Below the pieces are notes generated by a model that saw nothing but the letters and a program-made list of their open reading frames with translations, was not told the origin of the DNA and made no database searches. Source: Edaphochlamys debaryana (taxonomy: Eukaryota; Chlorophyta; Chlorophyceae; Chlamydomonadales). From it: a stretch of DNA of 64,000 nucleotides. The position numbers and the translations under genes were made by a program. The first letter of the stretch is position 1; each line of letters begins with the position of its first letter. This document shows, piece after piece, positions 11,269 to 21,470 of the stretch. Where the stretch lies: positions 1,240,001 to 1,304,000 of the forward strand of contig JAEHOE010000001.1 of the NCBI GenBank assembly GCA_016858145.1. The letters run 5' to 3'.

Positions 11269-14200
11269 CTAAGCGCCTGCCCGAGCCCTTCTCGACGGCT
11301 TGACCAGAACTGGCGGCTCATCCTCCTCAACCTCGACCGCCGGCGGGGGCGCTCTGCCATCCCTCCGTGCCTCCCGCCTTGGCACTCGCGGGGAGGAAGG
11401 CTCCTCCGGTGACTCGGCCGCCGCAGCTCGCATTTTGGCCCGCCAGCCGCCCACCGCCGCCGTCACCGCCCGCACCGCGGCCTTCGCCGCGCCCGAGCCC
11501 TGCCGCTTGGGAGGGCTCTCGCTGCCGCCCGCACGCGTTGACTTGGTCTCTGCATCCTCCCCGGCGCCCCGGCGTGCCCTGCCCTGCGCCGCGGCCTCCG
11601 GCCCCGCAGGCGGCGGAGCTACAGCCGTGTGCTGGGCTGGCGGCGGTGCCATAGCAGCGAAGCAGCGGATGTTGAGGGCGTGTCGCGAAAGCCATTCGCT
11701 CTTGATCGGGGCCAGGAGCAGGTCGCTGAGCGCCGCGCTGACCTCCTGCCCGCCCCCCAGCCCCATCACGGCCGCAGCGGGCGACGAGGCGGGGCGGTAG
11801 CGGCGAGCGCCCTGCAGAGCCACGACGGCGTCCCCGAGAGCCACCTGCAGCGCGCAAGCAGGCGGGCGCGGGACGCAAAGTGCGCTCAGTACGGTACCCA
11901 GCCAGCGGCCAGCATGTTGGCACTGGCAGCACATGGCCTCCCTTGTGCAGGCAATTTCACGCGCGTAAGGCATGGACACGCCTGGCGCTCGCACCTTTGT
12001 CTCCTTGAGCTGCCCCGCCAGGGCTGACGTCAGCAGCGGCCGCATGGCCAGGGACAGGAAGGCCGTGTCGGCCCACAGCGCCACCAACTGCTCCACGCTG
12101 GGCCCCACCTCGCCAGGGCCCGGGCCGGGCCCCACAGCGGCGGCCTTGCGGCCGCGGGCCCGCTCCGCGCCGGCGCCGGCCGCCGGGCCGTGCTGCGCCG
12201 CCTCCGCCAGGCCCCTGCACGCCCGGTGCAGGGACTCCACCAGTCGCTCCGCCAGGGCCTCCATGAAGGAGCGCAGGTTGCCTGGGGGCGGAGATGGGGA
12301 CGAGGCGGGGGATGCGGTCAGGAGGGGCGCCAGCAGGCATAAGCAGTACCTATACTTTCCCAGCACCTGTATCAGCCTCCCAGCCGCACCGCCCTCTCTT
12401 TCTAGGCCCCCGGTCAACCCTTGTCAGGCGCTTTCCGCAACGTTTCCCCAATACAGGCCTCCTACTCACTGGGCGAGTACTTGAGCGACTCATTGTGGAT
12501 GGCCATGAGCAACCCCAGCACCGCCTCGCACCCGGGCGTGGGGCCCGCGGGCGAAGGCAGCATCCTGCCGCCCGTGCCCGCGCCCCGCTTGCCGCCCGCG
12601 CCTGCACCCCCGGGGCCCAGCAGCTCGCTGCCCGGCAGCGGGGCGGACTCGGCCGCAACGTAGCGCTCCACCGCGGCCTGCACCGCCTGCTCCTTGCGGA
12701 AGAGGTAGGAGGAGCCGAGCGCCTCGTTGGAGCGGCGCATGGAGGTGGTGAGCTCGCGCTGCCGCTTCTGGCACAGGGCCAGCGCGTCGCCGGACGCTGC
12801 GGTGTGAAAGGAAGGGCACACGTACCAGGGGTGCGCTTGGGAACAGGCCAAACAGGTGGCATGTGAAAGCTAGGACGGGAGCGGCAGGTAGAGGGTCAGG
12901 TGGTGGTGCGTCGCGCGGTGGGCATGCGGCGCAGCAGCGCGTGGCAGCGGAGGCGTGCAACGGGAGGTAAGGGCTCAGGGGCTGCCAAAGGCTCGGCATA
13001 AACCACGAAACCCAGCCCAGGCCCCGGGGGCTCACGTGCGAGCAGGCGGCGGTATCGGTCCACCACGCCCGGCATGACCCGCGTGCGGATGACGGTGGAG
13101 TTGCTGGTGACCAGCAGCACGCGCACGTCGTTGCTGCCGCCCGCAGCGCCGCGGCCGCCCTCGTCCCCGGCGCCTGGGCCTCCCACGCTGGTGCCCAGGC
13201 TGAGGCTGCTGCCCAGGGAGGCCATGGGGTCCAGACCCTCGGCCGCGAACGCCGAGGCGCCCCGGTGTGTGGAAGGCGTGGGGCCGTGGGCGGAGGCGTT
13301 GCTATTTAGCGAGATGCTCTCCTCCAAGGACCTGATAAGGAGGAGGGTGGGGAAGGGTGGAAACAGGAGAGGTTGATCTTTGCGGCGGGTGTTCAACGGC
13401 GCAAGCTGCCGCAAGCACGGGCGCACCTGTTGGGCCCCATCATCTTGCCCGAGCCGCCTGCGCTTGCGTCTGCGTACAGGGACCGGGCGTACTCGGCCAG
13501 GGCCTCGCTCAGCTGCGCGAAGCAGGCCAGCACGGAGCCCTGCGGGGTCGGGCGGAGGAGGCAGGTGGCGGAAGGTGGGGCTCGTGTGGCACGCCTGAGT
13601 AGCGAGAAAGTTGCTGTAAGGGAGGCAAAGAGAGAGGCAGTAGCTGCAACTGGCGGCGTGGGATTGCACTGTCATGACCACACTTTCGTGCGTGGCGTGG
13701 CTCCCACGCCCCCGGCCCCACCTGCATGGGCTTCCAGCTGCTCTCCGGCGGCACGTCGTCCACGCCGCCCGCGGCCTCCACCACCGCCCGCAGCGGCCAC
13801 TGGTAGTGCAGCAGCGCCACCCCCACCTCCTCCTGCGGGCAGTAGCCGGGGCACGCCGGTGCAGGCGACACGGTCGGACGGGTGTGCGAGGGCGAATTGC
13901 ACCCGCAGCGCGCAGGCCCCCTTCCCCCGCTGGCTACCGTACCTCGAGGCGTCGGGGCAGGGCGGTGACGGGCTGGGAGTCGGGTGCGAGGAGGTCCAGC
14001 CTGGTGGTGCAAAACAGGGATGGCGGTGGTGGGGCGTCGGGGCTGAAAGCAGCGGGGTATGGATCGTCCAGGCGCGAGGGCCAGAACGGCCGCGTCTGCT
14101 CCCCTGCATTTCGCCGCACCTCGCCCTGCCCCTCCCCTTCCGCTTCCCTGCCAACGCCATACGCCTGCGCACCTGAAGTCGTCCGCCGCGAAGAGCAGCA

Positions 14201-17200
14201 GCGGCAGCGCAGCCAGGTGGTCCCCCAGCACCCCCACGTGCAGCCCCAGGGCCGCCAGCACGCCCTCGCGCAGGGCTCCCAGCGCGCGGCTGCCCACGCC
14301 CGCTCGGGCCAGCGAGGACCACAGGTGGCAGGCGTCCTGGGGGGAAGGGAGGGCGAGGAGGCGCGCATGGGGCGTGTGTGGGAGCGTGTGCGGGGAGTGG
14401 TTTGTGAAGAGGGGTGCAGGGAGTGGGAGGCAGGCCTGGGGTGGTGGTGGTGGTGTAAGCATGGAGGGCCTCACCTTGACGATGAGCGGCAGACCGGGTT
14501 GCGTGGGGCCCGCCCGTGCCAGGGACTGCGCTGCTCGCCTGCAGGGTTGCCAGGGGCAAGACCAATGTGGTAAAGCCATATCGGACGCTGCCGCAAGCCC
14601 AGAACGCGATGCGCTCCATCCCCCAGGCCCTGCCCCGGGCCCGCTGCACCCACCGCAGCCGCAGCGCATACATGGACACGAGAGCCTCCACCAGCCGCCG
14701 CGCCAGGGAGGGCCCCTTGGCCAGCCCCTCCTTGGACTGCTCGTCCAGATCCCCGTGCGCGCCGTACTTGGGGCTGTTGCACGTGGCCCACAGCCCCGGC
14801 ACCGCCCAGAGCAGCAGGTCCGACACGCTGCACACGTACGACACCCACTGCCGCTGGCCCGCGGTCAGCACCGGCTCGGGTGCGTGCGCGGACACCGGCA
14901 GCGGCTCCGCCGCGCCGGCAGCCTCCCCGCCGTAACCGTAACCTGCTGCCGTACCGCCGTGCCCCCCTGGATCCTGGACGAGCCGTCTCAGCTCTATTCG
15001 TATGTGGTACGGCAGCCCCGGCGCGCCGGCCATGTCCGAGAACGGCGACGTCGACTGAGCGAGGCTGCCCTGCCACAGCAGGAAGGCAGCCTCCGCCGCC
15101 TCCCCCTCCTCATCCAGGTCCTCCCCGTCGTCATCCAGGCCCAGGCTGGGCCCAGGCCCCGCCTCGCCCTCCGCCCCGCCGCCGCCCGCGTTCGCCCCCG
15201 CGCCTGCTGCCCCCAGGTGCTGCTGGGACAGGTCCCTGAGTCCCAGGACGGACAGCGAGGACTGCAGCGACGCCGCGCCGGCAGAGATGGAGCGGGCGGG
15301 CGGGTGGCCGCTGCCGCCTCCGCCACCGCCTCCACCGGCAGAGGGTGCCGTCGCTGCTGCGGCTGCGGAGGAGGACGCGCTGGGCCCCGACCCCGCCAGC
15401 CCCGCCGCCCGCATCCAGGTCGTCACCAGCTGCCCCAGCCGCTGCGTGTGCCGCCTGTCACAGTCCTGGGGTGCGAGGGCGGGGCGCAAGGGGTCAGGGA
15501 GAAGCACCCACGTAAGCTCTTCCGCTGGCGAGCACGCGGACAGTGCTTTGCACCCGCGGCTGGCCTCGGGTGTCAGGTGCATGCCGCCCTCACCTGCATG
15601 CGCGCCTCCACGTGGGCCTGCAGGCGGCCCACAAACAGCTTCATGGGGTCATCCTCGCGGGCCAGAGGCAGCCGCTCCTGGGTGGAGGGACGGGTGGGGG
15701 CAAGTGGGCGGACCGCGGGCGATAAGGTGGGTGGGTTAGGCACAATCCTGGCGCCCAGAGGGTTCCCTTTGGTCATCCCTCCTGAGCCCCTGTGGCCCCT
15801 GGTCGAGCTCGAGCCCCTGCCAATCACCCCTTCCGAAGGCCCGACTCGCACCTGGCGCATGAGGCACATGAACAGCAGGTAGTCCGGGAGCTGCCCCAGC
15901 CGCCGCCGGGCGTCCTCCGAGGCCATGCAACCCAGCGCCGAGTCCGCCCCCGGCCCCGACCCGCTGGGCCCGGCGCCCGCACCATACGCCCCGGCCGCTG
16001 CATCCCAGCCAGGGCCGTCCTGTCCCAGAGGCGGGCTCTCGGGAGGGGGGTCGGTGACCAACTGCCTGACGGCTGAGAACACCTCTGTTGCCCGCTGGAA
16101 GTCGAGGATAGGGAAGGGGCACACGGGCACAAGTCAGCAGGAGCTCTGGCCGATGCGGTCAGAATGAAACTGGGTGTGACGGGGGCTGCCGCCCTCCAGG
16201 CAAGCTGCCGTACCCACCTTCTCGATCTCGCCGTACAGGCTGACCCATACACGGGCTGTGGTGGGCGTGGGCTTGATGAGCAGGTTGGCGCGCTTGTACT
16301 CGCGCACCACCTGCACAGCGGGGCAGGGCCAGAACGAGTCACGGACCAGCCTCCTTGGCCGCGCGCCAGACGCACTTCTTGCCCCTTGCTCTCCCCACCC
16401 TGCCCGAAACCTAATCTAAAACCTCCTCACTCTCACCCTATCAGCCCCGCCCCCACCCCTGCCCAGCGCTCCACGCCCCTCAGCCGCCCACCTGCTCCAG
16501 CTCGCCGCGGTGCGCCAGCTCCACGATCCGCTGCGGCGCCGCGAACAGGTGGTCGAAGCGCTGCATGAGGCTGGCCACGGCGCGGATGCGGTCGGCCTTG
16601 GCCGCCCGGTCCAGGATGGGGCCGAACGTGCGCTTGGCCTGGGCGTCCACCTGCGGAGCCGGGAGAGGCCGGGGGCACGGGGCCGTGCAAGGCCCTTCAG
16701 CGACGCAGGTGACCCGGCCCTTACGAGGAGGTGTGACGGCCCCTGCTGCGGATGCATGAGCGGAGATGCGGGCAGGTTGCAGTCCGTACCTGCTCCAGGG
16801 ACTTGTGGATGCGGTCCGTGCCCACGCCGCCCTGTGACGAAAAGGATGCCCCGCTGCCCCCCGGGCCGCCTCCGCCACCGCCTCCGCCGCCCATGATGCC
16901 GCCGCCCTTGACCAGCATCTTGCGCAGCTTGGAGTGGATGTCGTCGATGGCGTCCTTGCAGTTGATGAAGCGGTCGAAGTTGTTGCGGATGAGCTTCTTG
17001 AGCTGCCCCGTGCGCTCCGACAGCTCGCGGCTGAGCGACTTGAGGCCCTTCTCCAGCTGGGACAGGCTCGAGTCCTGCGACAGGGGGCCAGGGAGTGGTG
17101 GAGCGGTATTGACACCGGTGAGGCATGATGGACCAGCAGGTCAACGGGGGAGGGCTCGCCCGCCGGCCGGGTGCATGCGCGCGGCCAGGAGTGTGTGGCC

Positions 17201-18746
17201 CGGCGCTGCCAGGAAACATGCCCGCATGGCCCCGCCCGCACCGCGTGGAAGGTCGCTAGGTAGGCCTCCGGCTCGAAGCCCTCCTGGTTGGGGAGCACCT
17301 GCAAGCAAGGATGGACGGAAAGAGTGAGCACACAGTGCTCAACGCTCTGCCGGAGAACGGACCCAAAGGACTATTGCCACCCTGTCCGCACAATGCCACC
17401 ACCGCCCATGCCGATCCATGCGGCGCGTCAGACCATGGACGGCCCCGTCACACAGTGCTAACCCTCACGCCCGGAGCCCCGGCCCACCCTGCGAGCCTCC
17501 TCGTCCAGTGCCGGCCCCTCCGCCTCCGCCGCCGCGCCCGCCTGCGCCTCCGCCCCTGCGCCCAGCTTCGCGCTGCGGAAGCCCCGAGTGTTCTGTGGCG
17601 CAGCGTGGCCAGGGCAGCAGAGGGAAAGCCCAGTGAAGACATTGACAGAAGGAAAGGCAGAAAGGGCTTCCCCAGTAGCACATACTCTGACAACCCAGCC
17701 TGCATCGCTCTCTGCAAGGGCCAAGCTCCCCCGCGGGCCCCGTCGCTGCCCTCAAAGCCGGCCCAGATTCCAGGTTCGGGGCCGTCCCCTTCCCACGCAC
17801 CGCCTTGGGCCCCTTGCCCCCGCCCGCGAGCGCTGCGGCCTCGCGCGCAGCGCGTTTGGACTTCTTGATCTGCGGGGTGGGGGTGGCAGGGATAGCGCGG
17901 TAGGCATCGCAGTCTCCTTGTCCATTCCTCCGGGGGAAGATGCTCCTCCAGTCTTCTGCCGAGCTCTCACCCCAGCTGCCTCAGGCAGCCGTGAGCCCTT
18001 CCCGCCGTTGCCACTGGCCAGGTCCACACCGACAGTCGAGCAGGGGCCCCCAGCGGCAGCCGGCGCCACCCCTCAACTGAGCCGGCCGCCCCACTCTCAT
18101 CCCACAGTCGTTGCTCTCAACTGCCCAACCCCTCCCCAACCCCTCCCCATGAAAGAGGACACCCGCGCCCCACATCCACAACCCCTCCACCTCAGCTGCC
18201 AGCCCTCACCAACGTCAGTGACACGGGGTCGATGATGCCCCGCCCCAGCGGGTCTTTGACTGTGGCGTCAACCTCGCCCAGCCCAGCCTGAAAGATCTGC
18301 TGGATGACCTCATCGGTCTGGCTGTTGGCACTGGTTGTCGTACTCCGTACGAGGTTCTCAGCCACGTAACCCAGCTCCGCCGTGTCCACCTCGTCCCACG
18401 TCACGGGGCCCTCGCTGGGGTCCTTCTTGCGGAAGTAGGACCAGCCCAGGGGCTTGCTCTCATCCTCGATCCGACCGTCGTCCTCCTCCCCCTGCGCCTC
18501 GCCCCGGCCCTTGCCGCGGCCCCTGCCGCGGCCGCCTCCGCCGTCGTCATCCTCCTCCTCCTCGTACACTTCCTCGGGGACTTGAAAGGAGACACGGTGC
18601 TTGCCGGCCTTGGTGCCGCCGGCCCCGCCAGTTCCCGCCTTGGCGACCGCAGCGGATTTCAGCACGCCCCCCGCGACCCGAGGCTTCTGCGCCTTCTCCT
18701 CGTCGCTGAGCGTGATCGCGCTGACATCGCTCTCTGCGTCGCTCAT
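11269..18746 (-). CDS. SEC5: Exocyst complex subunit SEC5 (EXOC2)
   Basis: Exocyst subunit that helps tether secretory vesicles to the plasma membrane. Nineteen exons close in phase: 18746-18210, 17869-17801, 17592-17488, 17298-17242, 17074-16790, 16650-16492, 16310-16218, 16094-15852, 15677-15594, 15465-14650, 14525-14475, 14336-14173, 14000-13943, 13832-13722, 13539-13427, 13331-13036, 12796-12470, 12281-11995, 11844-11269. They give 1,476 residues, against roughly 1,100 in plants. Plant SEC5 signatures are visible: DPLGRGIIDP near residue 170, LKKLIRNNFDRFINCKDAID, KADRIRAVASLMQRF, then VVREYKRANLL. Extra length comes from an acidic Gly/Arg-rich N-terminus, a poly-Gly loop in exon 5, an Ala/Gly-rich loop in exon 10 and a basic, Pro-rich tail. 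The end of exon 10 (14650) is the least certain junction. The gene diverges from dehydrogenase copy 2 across 447 bases. Confidence 0.88.
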
Positions 18747-19193
18747 GGCTGCCGCGCCTGCTCGCGTGCACAGGTCAATGAAGCTTTGCGGGGCTCCCTG
18801 CGCCTGCTCTTCCCGTCAGCAGGGAGCCCCAGGAGACTCATCACGTGCACGCGGTCATGAAAGTAAAGGGGTCAACGCAGCTGCAACTGGTCGGCCGCAG
18901 AGGAAGATGAAGCTTGCTGCCACCCGGGCGGTCGTGTAAGTCGGCCCGGGTGCGGAGTGAGTATGATTATGGTATTTAAAGGCGTCTAGTACCTGGGAAG
19001 TTATCGGCGAGCGAGTGAAGTTGCATGGACCTGAAGCCCGCGGATGCAGCGACCTGCGCGGCCCCGCCCGGCCCACCGCTGCAGCACTAAGTGGATGGAG
19101 CTGGCAGACACGGCTCACCTTAGACGTGGGGATTTAGCGACGTAGGCACACGCAAGCTCTTGCGCAACACCTACTTTCGCGCATCCCCCCAAC
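18747..19193. promoter_or_regulatory. Divergent intergenic region between SEC5 and dehydrogenase copy 2
   Basis: This 447-base gap separates the SEC5 start codon (minus strand) from the dehydrogenase start codon (plus strand), so it must hold both promoters and 5'-UTRs. It has an AT-richer island around 18955-18985 with a TATTTAA-like stretch, the best TATA-like candidate. No protein motif conclusions are possible. Confidence 0.4.
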
Positions 19194-20879
19194 ATGGCTA
19201 GCCCCACGGTGGCGCTGCTCGGGACGGGGCTCATGGGCGCCAAGATGTGCCGGAGGTAAGCGTGCGGGCGGTGTGGGGCGGGCAGAAAAGCGACGACGCG
19301 CTGGCCCGGGTCGGGCGGGGTCGGCCATACCCCCACACGGTTCGGGCCTTCCGGGGGCAAACGCTCCCCCCTGCTGTAAGGTTATGATACAATGCCTGTA
19401 CCCATGGTTGAGGCGGCCCTTAGCATGTGTGTGAAGCCAACTAATCCAAGCCAGACTCGTGCAGCCCGAGCCTAAAACAACTTTGCCCACCTCGACCCTC
19501 CTCGACCCACATCGCCTGGCAGACTCGGCTCTGCATCAGGATTGATGTCATCCACGACCTTGCTGGCACCACCCCACCCTGCAGGCTTGCGTCCTCTGGC
19601 TTCACGGTCCAGGCCTGGAACCGCACTGTGGAGAAGCTGGAGCCCCTGGCGGAGGCGGGGGCCAAGCCGTGCCCCACGGCCGCAGCGGCCATGGACGGGG
19701 CCTCGGTGGTCATTCTCATGCTGGCAGATGCCCCCGCCATTCGCAGCGTCATACTGGAGGACCCCAGCGCTAAGGCCCTGCTCAAGGGCAAGACTGTCCT
19801 GCAGATGGGAACGATAGGTAGGCCAAGCCGAGCAGGGTTCCTGTAGACAGCATGTCATTGACTGGGTGCCGCGCCCAACCGTAGGGGATCCGGCAAAGGA
19901 GCAGATGTGGCGGTGAAGGGCGGTGTGGGGACCTATTAAGCGCCCTTCTTGCGGCGCCCAACCCTGCCAACCTAGGTCCCAAGGAGTCTGCTGCCCTGGC
20001 TGCCGAGGTGTCCGCCGCCAGTGGCTGCTACGTGGAGGCCCCCGTGCTGGGCAGCCAGCCCGAGGCGGAGAAGGGCACCCTGCTCATCATGGTGGGGGCG
20101 GCGGCGGACCCCAAGGACGACCCCACAGGGCCCGTGTGGCCGCTGCTGCTGGCGCTGGGGCAGGAGCTCAACATCCACTACATCGGCCCCGTGGGCACCG
20201 CCGCCGCCGTCAAGCTAGCGCTCAACCAGCTCATCGCCAGCCTCACGGTGAGGGAACAGGGTCGGACGGGGCGGGGCCCGGACGGGCGCCCAGTTGGCAG
20301 GTTCCTCAAAGCTTCCCGCTGACCCAGCTCCGCTGCCCCTCCCTCCCCAGATTGGCTTCTCCACGTCTCTGGGCCTGGTCCAGCGCAGCGGTGCCCCGGT
20401 GGACAAGTTCATGTCCATACTGCGCGCCTCGGCGCTGTACGCCCCCACGTACGACAAGAAGCTGCAGAAGATGCTGGACAGGGACTACGGGGCGGCCAAC
20501 TTCCCAACCAAGGCAGGGGCACACGGGCGGGGCGGGGCCACGTAAGTCAGGGACTTAGGGAGGCAGTCCACCTATCTGCGTCCTTCGCTACCCCTGTACC
20601 CCGTGCCCAGCTCCTGCTCCCCTCTCGCCCCCTCCCCTCCTACCCCTATCCCCCCAGCACCTGCTCAAGGACGTGCGCCTGTTCGAGGCCGAGGCCGAAG
20701 CCGCGGGGATGGACACGGCCGTGCCCAGCGCCCTGGGCTCCGTGGTGTCGGCCGCCGTTGCCCGGGGGCTGCACGACTGCGACTACTCGGCCGTGTTCGA
20801 GGCGGTGTACGGCCCGGGGGAAGGGGCGGGGCAGGCGCAGGCGGAGGCGGAGGGGGCGGAAGGGAGTGGTGCTCAGTAA
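19194..20879 (+). CDS. Beta-hydroxyacid dehydrogenase (glyoxylate/succinic-semialdehyde reductase type), copy 2, complete
   Basis: Exons 19194-19255, 19585-19817, 19976-20247, 20351-20512 and 20658-20879 give 316 residues, the normal family length. The N-terminus has the dinucleotide-binding motif GTGLMGAKM, followed by AWNRT, typical of NADPH-specific GLYR-type enzymes. DAPAI and VLQMGTIG end the Rossmann half. EAPVLGSQPEAEKGTL is the substrate loop and GTAAAVKLALNQ holds the catalytic lysine. No targeting peptide is visible, so the protein is probably cytosolic. Intron 20513-20657 has a GC donor, as in copy 1. The last exon is continuous here where copy 1 is interrupted by a 411-base intron, and the tail is longer and Gln/Glu/Ala-rich. 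The start is the first ATG and opens directly into the first beta strand. Confidence 0.9.
20009..20560 (+). repeat. Direct repeat of 1-540 (dehydrogenase duplication, part in window)
   Basis: Exons 3 and 4 of copy 2 match the first two visible exons of copy 1 almost base for base, and the first bases of the following intron also match. The intron between these exons is different in the two copies. The two repeat units lie in the same orientation about 20 kb apart and bracket the CDKL-like kinase and SEC5. Confidence 0.85.
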
Positions 20880-21470
20880 GGGGCCCAAGTCAGGGGACCA
20901 AGTGACGGCGGAGGAGGAGTGAAAGTCTGGCTGAGTGAAAGGGACGCTGTGATGCTCGGGGGAGTCGGGGCTTATAGGCTGGGGGGGTCACGTGACGGCG
21001 GAGGAGTGGCGGGTGTTCGAGGGCGCGATCTAGGGTCGCCACGGCGATTTTGCTGCGGAGGGTCAGATGGCGAGGGTTTGATCTTGTTGGCCTCGGACTG
21101 CGCACTGGAACGTGCATTGCGACTCTAGGCTACTGATACTGGCTTCTGGCAACCTGCTTGGCGCGAATGCATGTTCCGATGTCCTCCTCGTGAAGGCGGA
21201 GAGTCACCATTCTGAACCACCCAAACGTGAGTCCTAGCAATCTCGGTCTAGCATCTGGCACTTGGCGCTGAGCAGGCTCGAACGCCAGCGGTTAGGGCGG
21301 GTCGCGGCTCCTCCATCTGGCTGGCGCCGCGACCCGCCCGGGGCAGCTGGGCTACTCCGCGCCCATGTGGTCACGCAGTGCTTCCTTTACCTCACAGGCT
21401 GCCTCGGCGCGCTTTGGTCGGTCGCGTCCTTCCCCGATCCATCAGCTCGGAGCAGCATCGGTGTGGAGCC
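20880..21470. other. Intergenic, no gene recognised
   Basis: This holds the 3' end of dehydrogenase copy 2 and the promoter/5'-UTR of the MYND gene. The frame of MYND exon 2 is open upstream to about 21262, but it has no ATG there and no coding character. Confidence 0.35.

Noticed and set aside
14526..14538. Apparent 13-base GC-AG gap between two SEC5 coding frames
   Set aside because: Far too short for an intron. A GT donor at 14649 with the acceptor at 14526 gives a normal 124-base intron and keeps phase.
14059..15882. Plus-strand open frame of 607 codons opposite SEC5
   Set aside because: It runs antisense across SEC5 exons and introns without regard to their borders, with a His/Arg/Pro-rich composition typical of shadows.
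16845..16900. Poly-Gly (ggc)n tract in SEC5 exon 5 as a disease-like repeat expansion
   Set aside because: Short, imperfect Gly/Ala codon runs are common in these GC-rich algal genes and occur in many genes of this window.
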